From: a virus
IMG/VR virus record: IMGVR_UViG_3300025301_000144
Location: 1 to 21,550 of that record
DNA: 21,550 nt
Reading direction: 5' to 3' (one strand)
Positions within the stretch are counted from its first letter, which is position 1. Each line of letters begins with the position of its first letter. Below the pieces are notes generated by a model. It saw only the letters and a list, made by a program, of their open reading frames with translations, was not told the DNA's origin and did no database searches. The position numbers and the translations under genes were made by a program. Positions 1 to 6,518 of this stretch are shown here, one piece after another.

Positions 1-135
1 TTGATCTCCTGGATCATCAGTTCTTTTTATAGTAGGTTGAACATCACTACCTGGTCCAACTCTGTGAGCTCCTCTTGGTGCTCTTGTAGAACCAAACTTC
101 TGTTTAGAAGCATTAGTTATTTTTCCGTAAGCCAT
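1..135 (-). CDS. Hypothetical late protein, N-terminal 45 residues only
   Basis: An open frame starts at ATG (complement of 133-135) and runs off the left edge without a stop, so only the first 45 residues are visible. A strong ribosome binding site (AAAAGGAG) lies just upstream on the minus strand. The visible part is basic and rich in Gly, Arg, Pro and Thr (it begins MAYGKITNASKQ), which looks like a disordered N-terminal arm. It is the first gene after the large terminase in the same direction, where portal or adaptor genes often sit, but nothing visible identifies it. The 81 bases between it and the terminase stop hold no gene with a normal start codon. Confidence 0.65.
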   Translation of the reverse strand, partial: MAYGKITNASKQKFGSTRAPRGAHRVGPGSDVQPTIKRTDDPGDQ

Positions 136-216
136 TATTTTCTCCTTTTTTAGCTTCGTTAGTTTCTTTGTCTTTAGATTTTTTTATTTTACCTAAATCT
201 TTTAATGTAATAATAT

Positions 217-1779
217 CTATGCAACTACCCAACTTTTAGCTGTAGGTCTGTGTTTATAAATATTACCCTTTTTATCTTGTTTAACAGATTGCAATGGATA
301 TGCATACTTACACGCATATGCTAAAGCATCTATTGTATCATCATGTCCCATTCTAGGACCAAAAGTATATATCTCTCTTTGTAAATCATACATCTCTTTC
401 TTTACAAATATCCCCCCTATTGAAAATCTTTGTGCTAATATTTCCTGTATCCTATCTCTCTTGCTCATTCTGTTTCCTGGCTTTTCAGCACAAAACTTAA
501 CAGTAAAATCATTTCTTCTTCTCATTTCAGCAGTCAATGCTTGAAATATTGGCCTACTCATTGTAGTGTCTTCTACAGTAAATAAACTGGGCCTAAATCT
601 ATTATTATAATCAAACATATAATCTACTATTCCCTTTTTATCATCTCCTGGGATACCAAGAACTGGCAGACTACGCATTCGTAAATACTCCAAAACATAG
701 ATATTATTATCAGCACAAACACCACACATAACAATAACAGAGAAATCACTATCCCTACGAGTACTATCGGTAGCAGGGTCAACCCCAGCAAAAATGTTGA
801 CTGGCTTAACATCTCCAGTATCCAAGACAACATACGAGATCTCAGTTTCTTCATCATATTTATATCTTCCCTCCCAATGCTTTACATGATCTCTTGTAAA
901 AATAGAATCAGTTTCACTTTGTACTTCCATCATATATTCCTGATAGAATTTCTGTGGCTGACCTGAATCAGAATAAAACTTTTTCTTTCTCTCCATTTCC
1001 TTTTGACCAAACCATGAAGGCCACAAAGGTGTACCATCATCCTGCAAAGCTTTATAAGTTACTACTTTCCAGCTAAATTCTTTATCCATCCCTTTGCTTT
1101 TAGCTTTATTATATCCAATAAGGATATTGTTAATAAAGGAATCAAAATGAACAGGAGTCCCATTGATACGAAGCCTACCAGTACCAGGTTCCAAAGCAGG
1201 AAATACAACAGCCGTAACAAGATTAGAGATTTTAGCACGAGACTCTGGTGTAACGGTATTATTTTCATCTTCAAAATCGTCCAGAACAATGAGGTCGTAC
1301 CGTTTATGTAATTTCGCTCCGCCTCTAATACCTGATAGGTTTGATTTACTAATGAGTTTACAGCCATTTTTAAGTTCGATATCATCTTCAGTCCATTTTT
1401 TCCCTTTTAAACTACCGAAATAATACGACACTTTATCATTATATTCCAAATGATATTTTATGTAATCTAAATTCGGTACACTAATCTTAGACGATGCAGC
1501 AACCCAACCGTAAAACAAAGGTTCCTTTGTAAATAAGAAATCTTGTAATATATTACATTTAGTTAAAACTGTCTTACCATGACCTCTAGGTAAAATAACA
1601 GCCATTTGTTTTACTTTTGTATCTGAAATCAAATCTGCTACTTCATAATGAAAAAATGGAGTTTCACTTCTCATAAAATCATCAGGCAGAAATAACTTAC
1701 CAAATGCAATCATATCATGTTTGGCAAGTTCTAATGTTTCTTCGGCCTTTGATACATTCTGTGTATTTATATTAGCCAT
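217..1779 (-). CDS. terL: Terminase large subunit (ATPase-nuclease DNA packaging motor)
   Basis: This protein powers DNA translocation into the prohead and cuts the concatemer. The ATPase domain is N-terminal: Walker A PRGHGKT with Lys69, and Walker B IVLDD with Asp167-Asp168. The C-terminal half has the RNase H-like nuclease signature: FAGVDPATDS with Asp334, VEDTTMS with Asp404, and the closing GHDDTIDA with Asp480-Asp481. At 520 residues it has a normal length for the family. Its ATG overlaps the stop of the upstream metallopeptidase gene (TAATG) and has no strong ribosome binding site of its own, so it is probably translationally coupled. It sits in the minus-strand late operon, three genes downstream of the small terminase. 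Confidence 0.96.
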   Translation of the reverse strand: MANINTQNVSKAEETLELAKHDMIAFGKLFLPDDFMRSETPFFHYEVADLISDTKVKQMAVILPRGHGKTVLTKCNILQDFLFTKEPLFYGWVAASSKISVPNLDYIKYHLEYNDKVSYYFGSLKGKKWTEDDIELKNGCKLISKSNLSGIRGGAKLHKRYDLIVLDDFEDENNTVTPESRAKISNLVTAVVFPALEPGTGRLRINGTPVHFDSFINNILIGYNKAKSKGMDKEFSWKVVTYKALQDDGTPLWPSWFGQKEMERKKKFYSDSGQPQKFYQEYMMEVQSETDSIFTRDHVKHWEGRYKYDEETEISYVVLDTGDVKPVNIFAGVDPATDSTRRDSDFSVIVMCGVCADNNIYVLEYLRMRSLPVLGIPGDDKKGIVDYMFDYNNRFRPSLFTVEDTTMSRPIFQALTAEMRRRNDFTVKFCAEKPGNRMSKRDRIQEILAQRFSIGGIFVKKEMYDLQREIYTFGPRMGHDDTIDALAYACKYAYPLQSVKQDKKGNIYKHRPTAKSWVVA

Positions 1780-3029
1780 TATTCGTTATACTCATCATAA
1801 ATTTCTTGTACTCTAGCTGTAGGTTCCCAAGGCAACTCTGGTCCATGCATAACATATCTACCAAAAAAATCTCTTGGGCCTAAAGGAATCCCAGATTCAG
1901 ATTGCCCATGAAATTCAGCTTCTTTTCTCAACTCGGCTTTTAAATCCTCAAATTCCAAAGGATAATCCAAGTTAAAATAGTCATCACTTAGCGCTGTATG
2001 TGCCTGAAGTGTTTTAGCATACGGGCTACCATACCATTTATCCATTTGTTCATGAATACTCCAATCTCCATATTCTTCTGGTAGTAATTGATTCATAATA
2101 AATTCGTAATCTTTTAATAACTCATTATCATATAAAAATCTATAAAATTCTACATATTCATCAGAAAACCTAGTTTCTTGTTGATTACCATACCAATCAG
2201 CCCAATCTCTTATTCTGTCTCCACTTACACCTTTTTCCCAATTACTGCCTTTAGACAATTCAAACAATTTACCATAAGCATCATGACTCTGGTCTTCTAG
2301 ACTAGACATATGAAGAGATCCAGTTCCGTGTCCAAATATCTCATGAGTAAGTATTTCAATAGGATCAGCAGCCCACCTATAGGTCTGGCTTGTGGAATCA
2401 GGAGTTGGTAAAGGTAAAGCAGCATACGCAGTATCAACAAGACTTCCCCCCAAACCATAACCGTACTGTCCTATTGATTTTCCAGCCCAGTTTTCTGTTC
2501 CTACTTCCCATTTGCCTGATCCTGCTTCAAATCCTGGAGGAACAGCTCTTATAAACATATTACCAGCTTGTAATTTTGGCAATAACACATCAGTAAAAGG
2601 AGTTTCTTTAAATTGTTCGTAATGTCTTGGATCAATTCCAATCTCTGATTTGATTCTGTCCAACTCCTTTCTGTTGGTCCGTCTTGCAAATAATTTTTCT
2701 TCTTCACTCCAACCAGCTTCTTCTTCTTCTATAGCCTTATCTATTGCGCCTTTTTCTGGCATAATCTGAGATAAAATTTTATCTAGTTCTGGGGCATGAA
2801 ATTCAAGTAATGCTGCTAATTGTCTAGATACAGATTCACTGGTTTTAGCCCATTCAGCAACCTCTTCCTCTGACATAGCAGATAATGATTCTGGTAAAGT
2901 TTTAAGAAAATCTAATTCTTCTGTGACATCTCCCTCAAATCCTTCAAAAGTTGGTATACGTCCTTCGCTACTAGCTCCAGAATATTTTAACCAATTCCAA
3001 TAATCTTGATATTCTTTACTTAACGGCAC
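1779..3029 (-). CDS. Putative HEXXGH (DPP III/M49-like) zinc metallopeptidase
   Basis: The 416-residue protein carries HEIFGHGTG at residues 229-235 onward. The three-residue spacing between Glu and the second His is not the common HEXXH. It is the HEXXGH form known from dipeptidyl peptidase III (family M49). About 45 residues later QQETRFSDE could supply the third zinc ligand, as the EECRAE motif does in M49. The N-terminal 110 residues are acidic and Glu-rich and may be disordered. The start is GTG, directly after the TAG of the upstream gene, with AGGA about nine bases before it. It lies between the terminase genes in the late operon, which suggests a role in head maturation, a virion-associated peptidase, or entry. 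The fold is inferred only from the motif. It could instead be an inactive structural relative. Confidence 0.55.
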   Translation of the reverse strand: MPLSKEYQDYWNWLKYSGASSEGRIPTFEGFEGDVTEELDFLKTLPESLSAMSEEEVAEWAKTSESVSRQLAALLEFHAPELDKILSQIMPEKGAIDKAIEEEEAGWSEEEKLFARRTNRKELDRIKSEIGIDPRHYEQFKETPFTDVLLPKLQAGNMFIRAVPPGFEAGSGKWEVGTENWAGKSIGQYGYGLGGSLVDTAYAALPLPTPDSTSQTYRWAADPIEILTHEIFGHGTGSLHMSSLEDQSHDAYGKLFELSKGSNWEKGVSGDRIRDWADWYGNQQETRFSDEYVEFYRFLYDNELLKDYEFIMNQLLPEEYGDWSIHEQMDKWYGSPYAKTLQAHTALSDDYFNLDYPLEFEDLKAELRKEAEFHGQSESGIPLGPRDFFGRYVMHGPELPWEPTARVQEIYDEYNE

Positions 3030-3536
3030 CTAGAATCCTGGTAATTCTTCAAATGGATCTGGTAGTGGATATCTTTCTAAAGTTCCTGAACCTTCGGGAG
3101 CAACAATATCAGATGGATCAGGAGAGGGTTTAATTCTTCTGTTTCCAAATTCATCCACAATTGTGTCTAATACTTCTACCTCCACATCTGCATATCCCCC
3201 TCCTCTAGGGCCGCCATATCCAGGTACAGGTTTAAAATATCCTTTAAATAGCATTTCTAAAAGAGTAGGATTTATAGGAGGTCTATTCCCCATATCCCCG
3301 CCTTCTAAGGCTTTTTGTATCAACATATCTTGATAATCTGTCACAGCTCTATCAGATTCTTCTTGAGATATTTCTGTAACCCCACGATATAAATCAAATT
3401 CTTCTTTATGTTCTTGCATTCTTTTTGCCATCTCAATAGCTTCAAGTTGAGAAATTCTTCCTCGTATATAATCTAATACATCCACATTCTGTTTCTGTCC
3501 TAAAGCCCTTCTATAATCTTCTAAAGTTATATCCAT
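3030..3536 (-). CDS. Hypothetical late protein, Pro/Gly-rich C-terminal half
   Basis: This 168-residue protein has no recognised domain. The N-terminal 80 residues are predicted helical and charged, with a Lys/Glu-rich segment. The C-terminal half is rich in Gly and Pro (GYGGPRGGGY, then many Asp-Pro turns) and is probably extended. The start has a good ribosome binding site (AGAGGAA) a few bases upstream. It follows the small terminase by one base and is followed at once by the GTG of the metallopeptidase gene, so it belongs to the packaging and late operon. A head-assembly or minor virion role is possible but only by location. Confidence 0.75.
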   Translation of the reverse strand: MDITLEDYRRALGQKQNVDVLDYIRGRISQLEAIEMAKRMQEHKEEFDLYRGVTEISQEESDRAVTDYQDMLIQKALEGGDMGNRPPINPTLLEMLFKGYFKPVPGYGGPRGGGYADVEVEVLDTIVDEFGNRRIKPSPDPSDIVAPEGSGTLERYPLPDPFEELPGF

Positions 3537-3537
3537 A

Positions 3538-4266
3538 TTATTCCTCTATTGTTTTTGGCCTTTCAGCTTTTAGTAATTCTTTATCTTGAAATCCTTGAAA
3601 TAAAGCTCCAGATACTTGAGTAACTGTAGTTCTGCTCTTGTCCTCCAAATCCATAATATCAGATAATTTAAATAATGCTTTTAATCTAGTCTCATCTTTT
3701 TCAGATGACATAGCAATAGTTTGTATATTCTTTAAAATACTATTTTCATTTATACCTAATTCTTCTAATACTGGTTTTAATTCTTCTTTCATAGCTGTCA
3801 TCACCCTTTTAGTTTTTATCAATTGCGTAGACTTCTGCTTAGCATATCCTGGGTTACTTGTAGGAAATGCTTTAATATAAGCTTGTTGTGGAGGTAGTCC
3901 AGAGACAAGATATATTACGAAGAGATGTTCGCACTTACTCAGTACCGTCCGATCTAGCAGAACGTCTGCAGAGTTCTTACTCCCTCCAAAGGAGTAAATG
4001 TTGACTCTGCGTGAAGTGTCGAGTTTCACCTTGGAGGATACTGGAAAAGTTCCAGTGCACGTGCCAACATATTCCCTAGTCTTCTTACATCCTTTCGGTA
4101 CGATCATCTTTCCTTTACGTAAAATCTGTATATAACATTCATCATCTGCTTTTACCCAATCTCCCACTGATGCTTTTCTCCAATCAACAATCTTAATAGA
4201 GCTAGGCAAAACATCATCAGGTTCATACACATAATGATTTATACCATTTACTCTATAAGATCTCAT
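3538..4266 (-). CDS. terS: Terminase small subunit-like protein
   Basis: The small terminase recognises the packaging site and hands DNA to the large subunit. Residues from about 108 to 150 match the typical DNA-binding start of this family: a 'VLSKCEHLFVIYL...QQAYIKAF' pattern resembling 'LTPKQ..FV..YL..G...AY..AF', followed by a helix ending in a Lys-rich turn. Residues 155-242 are helical and could oligomerise. The first 100 residues are an extra beta-rich domain (motif GDWV...D) of unknown job. The gene shares ATGA with the lysozyme stop upstream. Its middle third (about 3890-4110) is richer in GC than its surroundings and full of hairpins. Assigned from pattern and location, so the family is likely but not certain. 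Confidence 0.72.
   Translation of the reverse strand: MRSYRVNGINHYVYEPDDVLPSSIKIVDWRKASVGDWVKADDECYIQILRKGKMIVPKGCKKTREYVGTCTGTFPVSSKVKLDTSRRVNIYSFGGSKNSADVLLDRTVLSKCEHLFVIYLVSGLPPQQAYIKAFPTSNPGYAKQKSTQLIKTKRVMTAMKEELKPVLEELGINENSILKNIQTIAMSSEKDETRLKALFKLSDIMDLEDKSRTTVTQVSGALFQGFQDKELLKAERPKTIEE
3957..4056. repeat. Hairpin cluster inside the small terminase gene (possible pac site)
   Basis: Several perfect or near-perfect hairpins follow each other. GCAGA (3957-3961) pairs with TCTGC (3965-3969). A large one pairs GCAGAGT (3968-3974) with ACTCTGC (4004-4010) and, inside it, TTACTCC (3977-3983) with GGAGTAA (3991-3997). GTGAA pairs with TTCAC around 4011-4029, and ACTGGAA (4040-4046) pairs with TTCCAGT (4050-4056). 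The first two overlap, so they are alternatives. The stretch is visibly GC-richer than the flanking sequence. Packaging sites lie inside small terminase genes in several phages, which makes that a reasonable guess. Confidence 0.55.
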
Positions 4267-4775
4267 GGAGTAAGTCTATCTTGTATAAAATAATCAAATG
4301 TCATTGTATTTCGTTTAGCTAAAGGCATCCAATTACCTGTAGTAGCATTTAAATAACTTCTTTCATATTCATTATCTACAACCCCCCAATTTCCAGTAAG
4401 TATAGCATCTCTCATCTTAGGGTATTTATTTATACTTCCTACATTATACTCATAATCCAACATCATCAATTTATCTCTATCTGGAATAGTTGCAAATAAA
4501 GAATCTTTCCCCAAATTAACCATTCTATTACTAAGCGTACTATACATTGCATCAAGATCTTCTCTTAATAAAGAATCTGCTGTAGATTCAGATATACCAG
4601 ACAACGCTTCTTTTGCAGATAAATTATTAATAAACACATCATTGGTAGTACCATAACCTATTGTCTCTACCCCTGCTGCATCAGTATAAGCAAATGGTTC
4701 AAAACTCTCATTTTGTTTTAACCATGTAATATAACTACCTAACTCAGCAGGATCTATCCCCGATAATGCAGACAT
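4263..4775 (-). CDS. Phage lysozyme (GH24, T4-type muramidase)
   Basis: This enzyme hydrolyses the MurNAc-GlcNAc bond of peptidoglycan. Residues 20-45 show the family's catalytic signature: Glu23, then Asp32 and Thr38 in 'YTDAAGVETIGYG'. The spacings (nine and six residues) equal those of Glu11, Asp20 and Thr26 in T4 lysozyme. The length, 170 residues, is typical. There is no signal peptide and no N-terminal membrane segment, so release would need a holin, which I do not find in the window, or the enzyme could be part of the virion. The ATG overlaps the stop of the upstream small gene (TAATG), and its own stop overlaps the small terminase start. Confidence 0.93.
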   Translation of the reverse strand: MSALSGIDPAELGSYITWLKQNESFEPFAYTDAAGVETIGYGTTNDVFINNLSAKEALSGISESTADSLLREDLDAMYSTLSNRMVNLGKDSLFATIPDRDKLMMLDYEYNVGSINKYPKMRDAILTGNWGVVDNEYERSYLNATTGNWMPLAKRNTMTFDYFIQDRLTP

Positions 4776-4957
4776 TAGGAACCCTTTTGTCTGGCATTAT
4801 GTATTGTAATCATAGTCTCCATAAGCTGTTGATTCTGCTCTTTTAATCTTTCATTCTGTTTTAATATAGAGCTTGCGAATCTATTTCTTTCAAGCTGAGT
4901 AGCAATATACGTTCTTGCAGCAGTTTTTTCTTCTGCTTTAGTTAGTTTATTAGCCAT
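4775..4957 (-). CDS. Small coiled-coil protein upstream of the lysozyme
   Basis: A 60-residue charged protein, predicted helical throughout, with a Leu/Ile-spaced coiled-coil segment (SSILKQNERLKEQNQQLMET) in its C-terminal half. It has no membrane segment, so it is not a classical holin or an i-spanin. The start has AAAGGAT just upstream. The stop overlaps the lysozyme start, so the two are probably translated together. Function unknown. A lysis accessory or scaffold-like peptide would fit the location. Confidence 0.75.
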   Translation of the reverse strand: MANKLTKAEEKTAARTYIATQLERNRFASSILKQNERLKEQNQQLMETMITIHNARQKGS

Positions 4958-4983
4958 AATATCCTTTATGTTATGCTGGTTAC

Positions 4984-5000
4984 TTGGCCCGAAGGGTCAA
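4984..5000. terminator. Intercistronic hairpin
   Basis: TTGGCCC (4984-4990) pairs with GGGTCAA (4994-5000), with one G-T wobble and a three-base loop. It lies between the stop of the 66-residue gene and the coiled-coil gene. On the minus strand it has no T-run, so it may be an RNA-stabilising or processing hairpin instead of a true terminator. Confidence 0.4.
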
Positions 5001-5007
5001 ATTAATT

Positions 5008-5208
5008 TTATGTTTCAGCAATCTCAAACGTAGTAATTCTAGATATTGATTCATCATCCATAGAATCTAACACAGCGGTATTACCTTTAAAAATGAGACA
5101 TTTAGAAGGAACCTCAACAATTTCTTCCTTCATGCTCTCTACCTTATCAGTATCAGGGTCAAACTCAATAGTTAGTATATATTTTACTATATCTTTATCA
5201 TCTTCCAT
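5008..5208 (-). CDS. Small acidic hypothetical protein
   Basis: A 66-residue acidic protein with alternating hydrophobic residues (KYILTIEFD..., then KCLIFKGNTAVLD), which suggests a small beta-rich fold. The start is preceded on the minus strand by AAGGGTTAG, a workable ribosome binding site. No family is recognised. It is the second gene of the leftward operon and is followed by a short hairpin. Confidence 0.7.
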   Translation of the reverse strand: MEDDKDIVKYILTIEFDPDTDKVESMKEEIVEVPSKCLIFKGNTAVLDSMDDESISRITTFEIAET

Positions 5209-5264
5209 TCTAACCCTTCCAAATAGTTTGCTATAGTTTAGTACTTATTATCATTAAAAAGCAA

Positions 5265-5495
5265 CTATTTATTATCTTTTTTTATTTCATCAGTCTTTTT
5301 CTCTTCCACTTTTTTATATTTTTCTTTTAAAAATGTTTGAAATCCTACCGTATCATTTGAAAAAGAGATATAATCAGTAAGTACTTTCATTATAGTAGTT
5401 AATGTATCACTTTCAGTCTTAACAGCACCATATAAATTGTTTAAATGATACTCTACTTGTTTATTCGTAAGTTTAGGCTTATTACCTTGACTCAT
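5265..5495 (-). CDS. Small hypothetical protein, first gene of the leftward operon
   Basis: A 76-residue protein with a mostly helical pattern and a Lys/Glu-rich tail (KVEEKKTDEIKKDNK). A strong G-rich ribosome binding site precedes the ATG. It is the first gene left of the divergent control region, so its transcript probably starts at the minus-strand promoter near 5524-5553. No family is recognised. Confidence 0.75.
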   Translation of the reverse strand: MSQGNKPKLTNKQVEYHLNNLYGAVKTESDTLTTIMKVLTDYISFSNDTVGFQTFLKEKYKKVEEKKTDEIKKDNK

Positions 5496-5523
5496 ATCTA
5501 ATCCCCCCTTTTTTAGGTACCTT

Positions 5524-5553
5524 AATATACAAAAAGGTTACTTTGCAAAGCAA
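5524..5553 (-). promoter_or_regulatory. Candidate leftward promoter
   Basis: On the minus strand TTGCTT (complement of 5548-5553) and TATATT (complement of 5524-5529) are separated by 18 bases, close to a bacterial housekeeping promoter. Transcription would start just before the ribosome binding site of the 76-residue gene. Confidence 0.4.
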
Positions 5554-5554
5554 C
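5537..5554. promoter_or_regulatory. 18-bp imperfect palindrome, possible operator
   Basis: GTTACTTTGCAAAGCAAC is a palindrome except for one mismatched pair, with a perfect CTTTGCAAAG core (5541-5550). It overlaps the -35 element and spacer of the candidate leftward promoter, as a repressor site would. No repressor gene is identified in the window apart from the winged-helix protein at 16618. Confidence 0.4.
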
Positions 5555-5602
5555 TTTTAAAAATTGTAGCATTTTAGTGCTTGGGGTTATTATATGACCC
5601 CG

Positions 5603-5621
5603 CCCCTTATCAGGGGTTTTT
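5603..5621 (+). terminator. Rho-independent terminator or attenuator in the control region
   Basis: CCCCT (5603-5607) pairs with AGGGG (5612-5616) around a four-base loop and is followed by five Ts. It points rightward although no rightward gene lies to its left, so it would stop a leader transcript or stray read-through. GGGGT at 5583-5587 can pair with ACCCC at 5597-5601 and could also compete for the CCCC arm, so an alternative fold is possible. Confidence 0.55.
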
Positions 5622-5649
5622 CACTATCGTGATTTAGTTATTTTTGATT

Positions 5650-5677
5650 TTGATTAATTTGTATTTGTGATTATATT
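5650..5677 (+). promoter_or_regulatory. Candidate rightward promoter
   Basis: TTGATT (5650-5655) and TATATT (5672-5677) are 16 bases apart, immediately upstream of the AAGGAGG ribosome binding site of the first rightward gene. A second TTGATT lies at 5644-5649. The predicted 5' leader would be very short. Confidence 0.4.
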
Positions 5678-5700
5678 TATTCACTTTTAAGGAGGTTCCA

Positions 5701-6057
5701 ATGGAACTAGAAGACAATAGTACTCATGATGGTAAAGGTATCATACATGAGAGTAAGCCTGTAAGAACTCAAGGAGTAGATCCTAAGATTACTAAAGATG
5801 ACAGAGTCTATACTATAGATGATGTGCAAGAGTTAGTAGCTGATGAAGATATAGATACGTTGATGGAAGTATTTACTACTCAGAGACAATACATTAAACT
5901 ACATCCTACAATGAAGAAGTCAATGAAGAAGAAAGGACTTGATGATCTTCGTAATATGATATGGGATGTAACACGTGAGTTAGGTAGAGCATTTCCTATG
6001 AGAGAAGCTAGACAACTTACAAGGTTGTGTTACTTATCAGGTAATAGTAATTATTAG
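5701..6057 (+). CDS. Hypothetical early protein
   Basis: A 118-residue protein, the first gene of the rightward operon, with an AAGGAGG site six bases before the ATG. The N-terminal 40 residues are polar and probably flexible. Residues 40-118 look helical, with a basic KKSMKKKG stretch and a C-terminal MREARQLTRL helix. The location suggests an early takeover or regulatory protein, but no known family is recognised. Confidence 0.8.
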   Translation: MELEDNSTHDGKGIIHESKPVRTQGVDPKITKDDRVYTIDDVQELVADEDIDTLMEVFTTQRQYIKLHPTMKKSMKKKGLDDLRNMIWDVTRELGRAFPMREARQLTRLCYLSGNSNY

Positions 6058-6067
6058 AAATAAACTT

Positions 6068-6097
6068 GGGAGAATTAATTAATACACTGATTCTCCC
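6068..6097 (+). terminator. Hairpin after the first rightward gene
   Basis: GGGAGAAT (6068-6075) pairs perfectly with ATTCTCCC (6090-6097) around a 14-base loop, eleven bases after the stop. The sequence after it (TAATTTA) is AT-rich but lacks a clean T-run, so it may be a weak terminator or a processing site. A TATAAT at 6103-6108 follows directly. Confidence 0.45.
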
Positions 6098-6135
6098 TAA
6101 TTTATAATGTAATAGTATTATTGTTCATTAATATA

Positions 6136-6213
6136 GAGACAGATATGTAGAGAACCGTAAGTATTTAAAGATATTGGCATGTGTTGATAACTATTAGTGT
6201 AGAGAACTGTCTC
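6136..6213 (+). other. Stem-closed leader element with internal direct repeat
   Basis: GAGACAG (6136-6142) pairs with CTGTCTC (6207-6213), enclosing 64 bases. Inside, TGTAGAGAAC occurs twice (6146-6155 and 6198-6207). The element lies 69 bases before the Cys/His protein gene. It may be a structured leader or small RNA. The longer motif TAGAGAACCG recurs at 11690-11699. Confidence 0.4.
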
Positions 6214-6282
6214 CTCCTTATTACACACACACACATGCCTGTATCTATATATAGTATAAACTTATACCAAACAGGAGGGTTC

Positions 6283-6429
6283 ATGAAAACAGCATTATTT
6301 ATGTGTAATGAGTGTCATAATACATTTGAGGGTTATGTTAAAAAGAAGATAAAATCTTTAATGAAGTTTGTACCAAATTGTAATCATCATTCTAAATTGA
6401 AGGATAAGAAAGAAGGTAAAGAGTCATGA
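6283..6429 (+). CDS. Small zinc-binding-like protein (CxxC...CNHH)
   Basis: A 48-residue basic protein with Cys8-x2-Cys11 near the N-terminus and Cys33, His35 and His36 after 21 residues, a plausible single zinc site. The start at 6283 is chosen because AGGAGGG ends four bases upstream; the frame continues upstream but without a good ribosome site. It is too short for a RING finger, which needs eight ligands. Its stop overlaps the start of a tiny membrane peptide. The role is unknown; nucleic-acid or protein binding is usual for such peptides. Confidence 0.7.
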   Translation: MKTALFMCNECHNTFEGYVKKKIKSLMKFVPNCNHHSKLKDKKEGKES

Positions 6430-6518
6430 TAAATTGGTATAATATAATAGTATATGGTATAATGATAACAGTTTCAGTATTTATATGGTATGGACTGTAT
6501 CAATTAATATTTAGTTAA
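6426..6518 (+). CDS. Tiny single-pass membrane peptide
   Basis: A 30-residue frame starts at an ATG overlapping the previous stop (ATGA) and reads through to TAA. Almost all of it is hydrophobic (IIVYGIMITVSVFIWYGLY), enough for one membrane span. Overlap with the preceding gene suggests coupled translation. Phages encode such peptides as host-membrane effectors or lysis regulators, but nothing more can be said. The frame is short, so chance cannot be excluded. Confidence 0.45.
   Translation: MINWYNIIVYGIMITVSVFIWYGLYQLIFS

Larger units (their letters stand above)
5496..5700. promoter_or_regulatory. Divergent control region between leftward and rightward operons
   Basis: This is the only place in the window where the two transcription directions part. 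It holds candidate promoters for each side, an imperfect palindrome that may be an operator, and a hairpin with a T-run. It is the natural place for control of the two operons. The individual elements are listed separately. Confidence 0.7.

Noticed and set aside
136-219. Open frame on the minus strand between the large terminase stop and the next gene, coding-like and beginning IDIITLKDLGK
   Set aside because: The only in-frame start overlapping the terminase stop is ATA, which is a very rare start codon. A mutated small gene is possible but not supported.
6283-6429. RING-type E3 ligase for the conjugation system
   Set aside because: Only about five Cys/His ligands are present in 48 residues. 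A RING needs eight, and the gene is separated from the operon.
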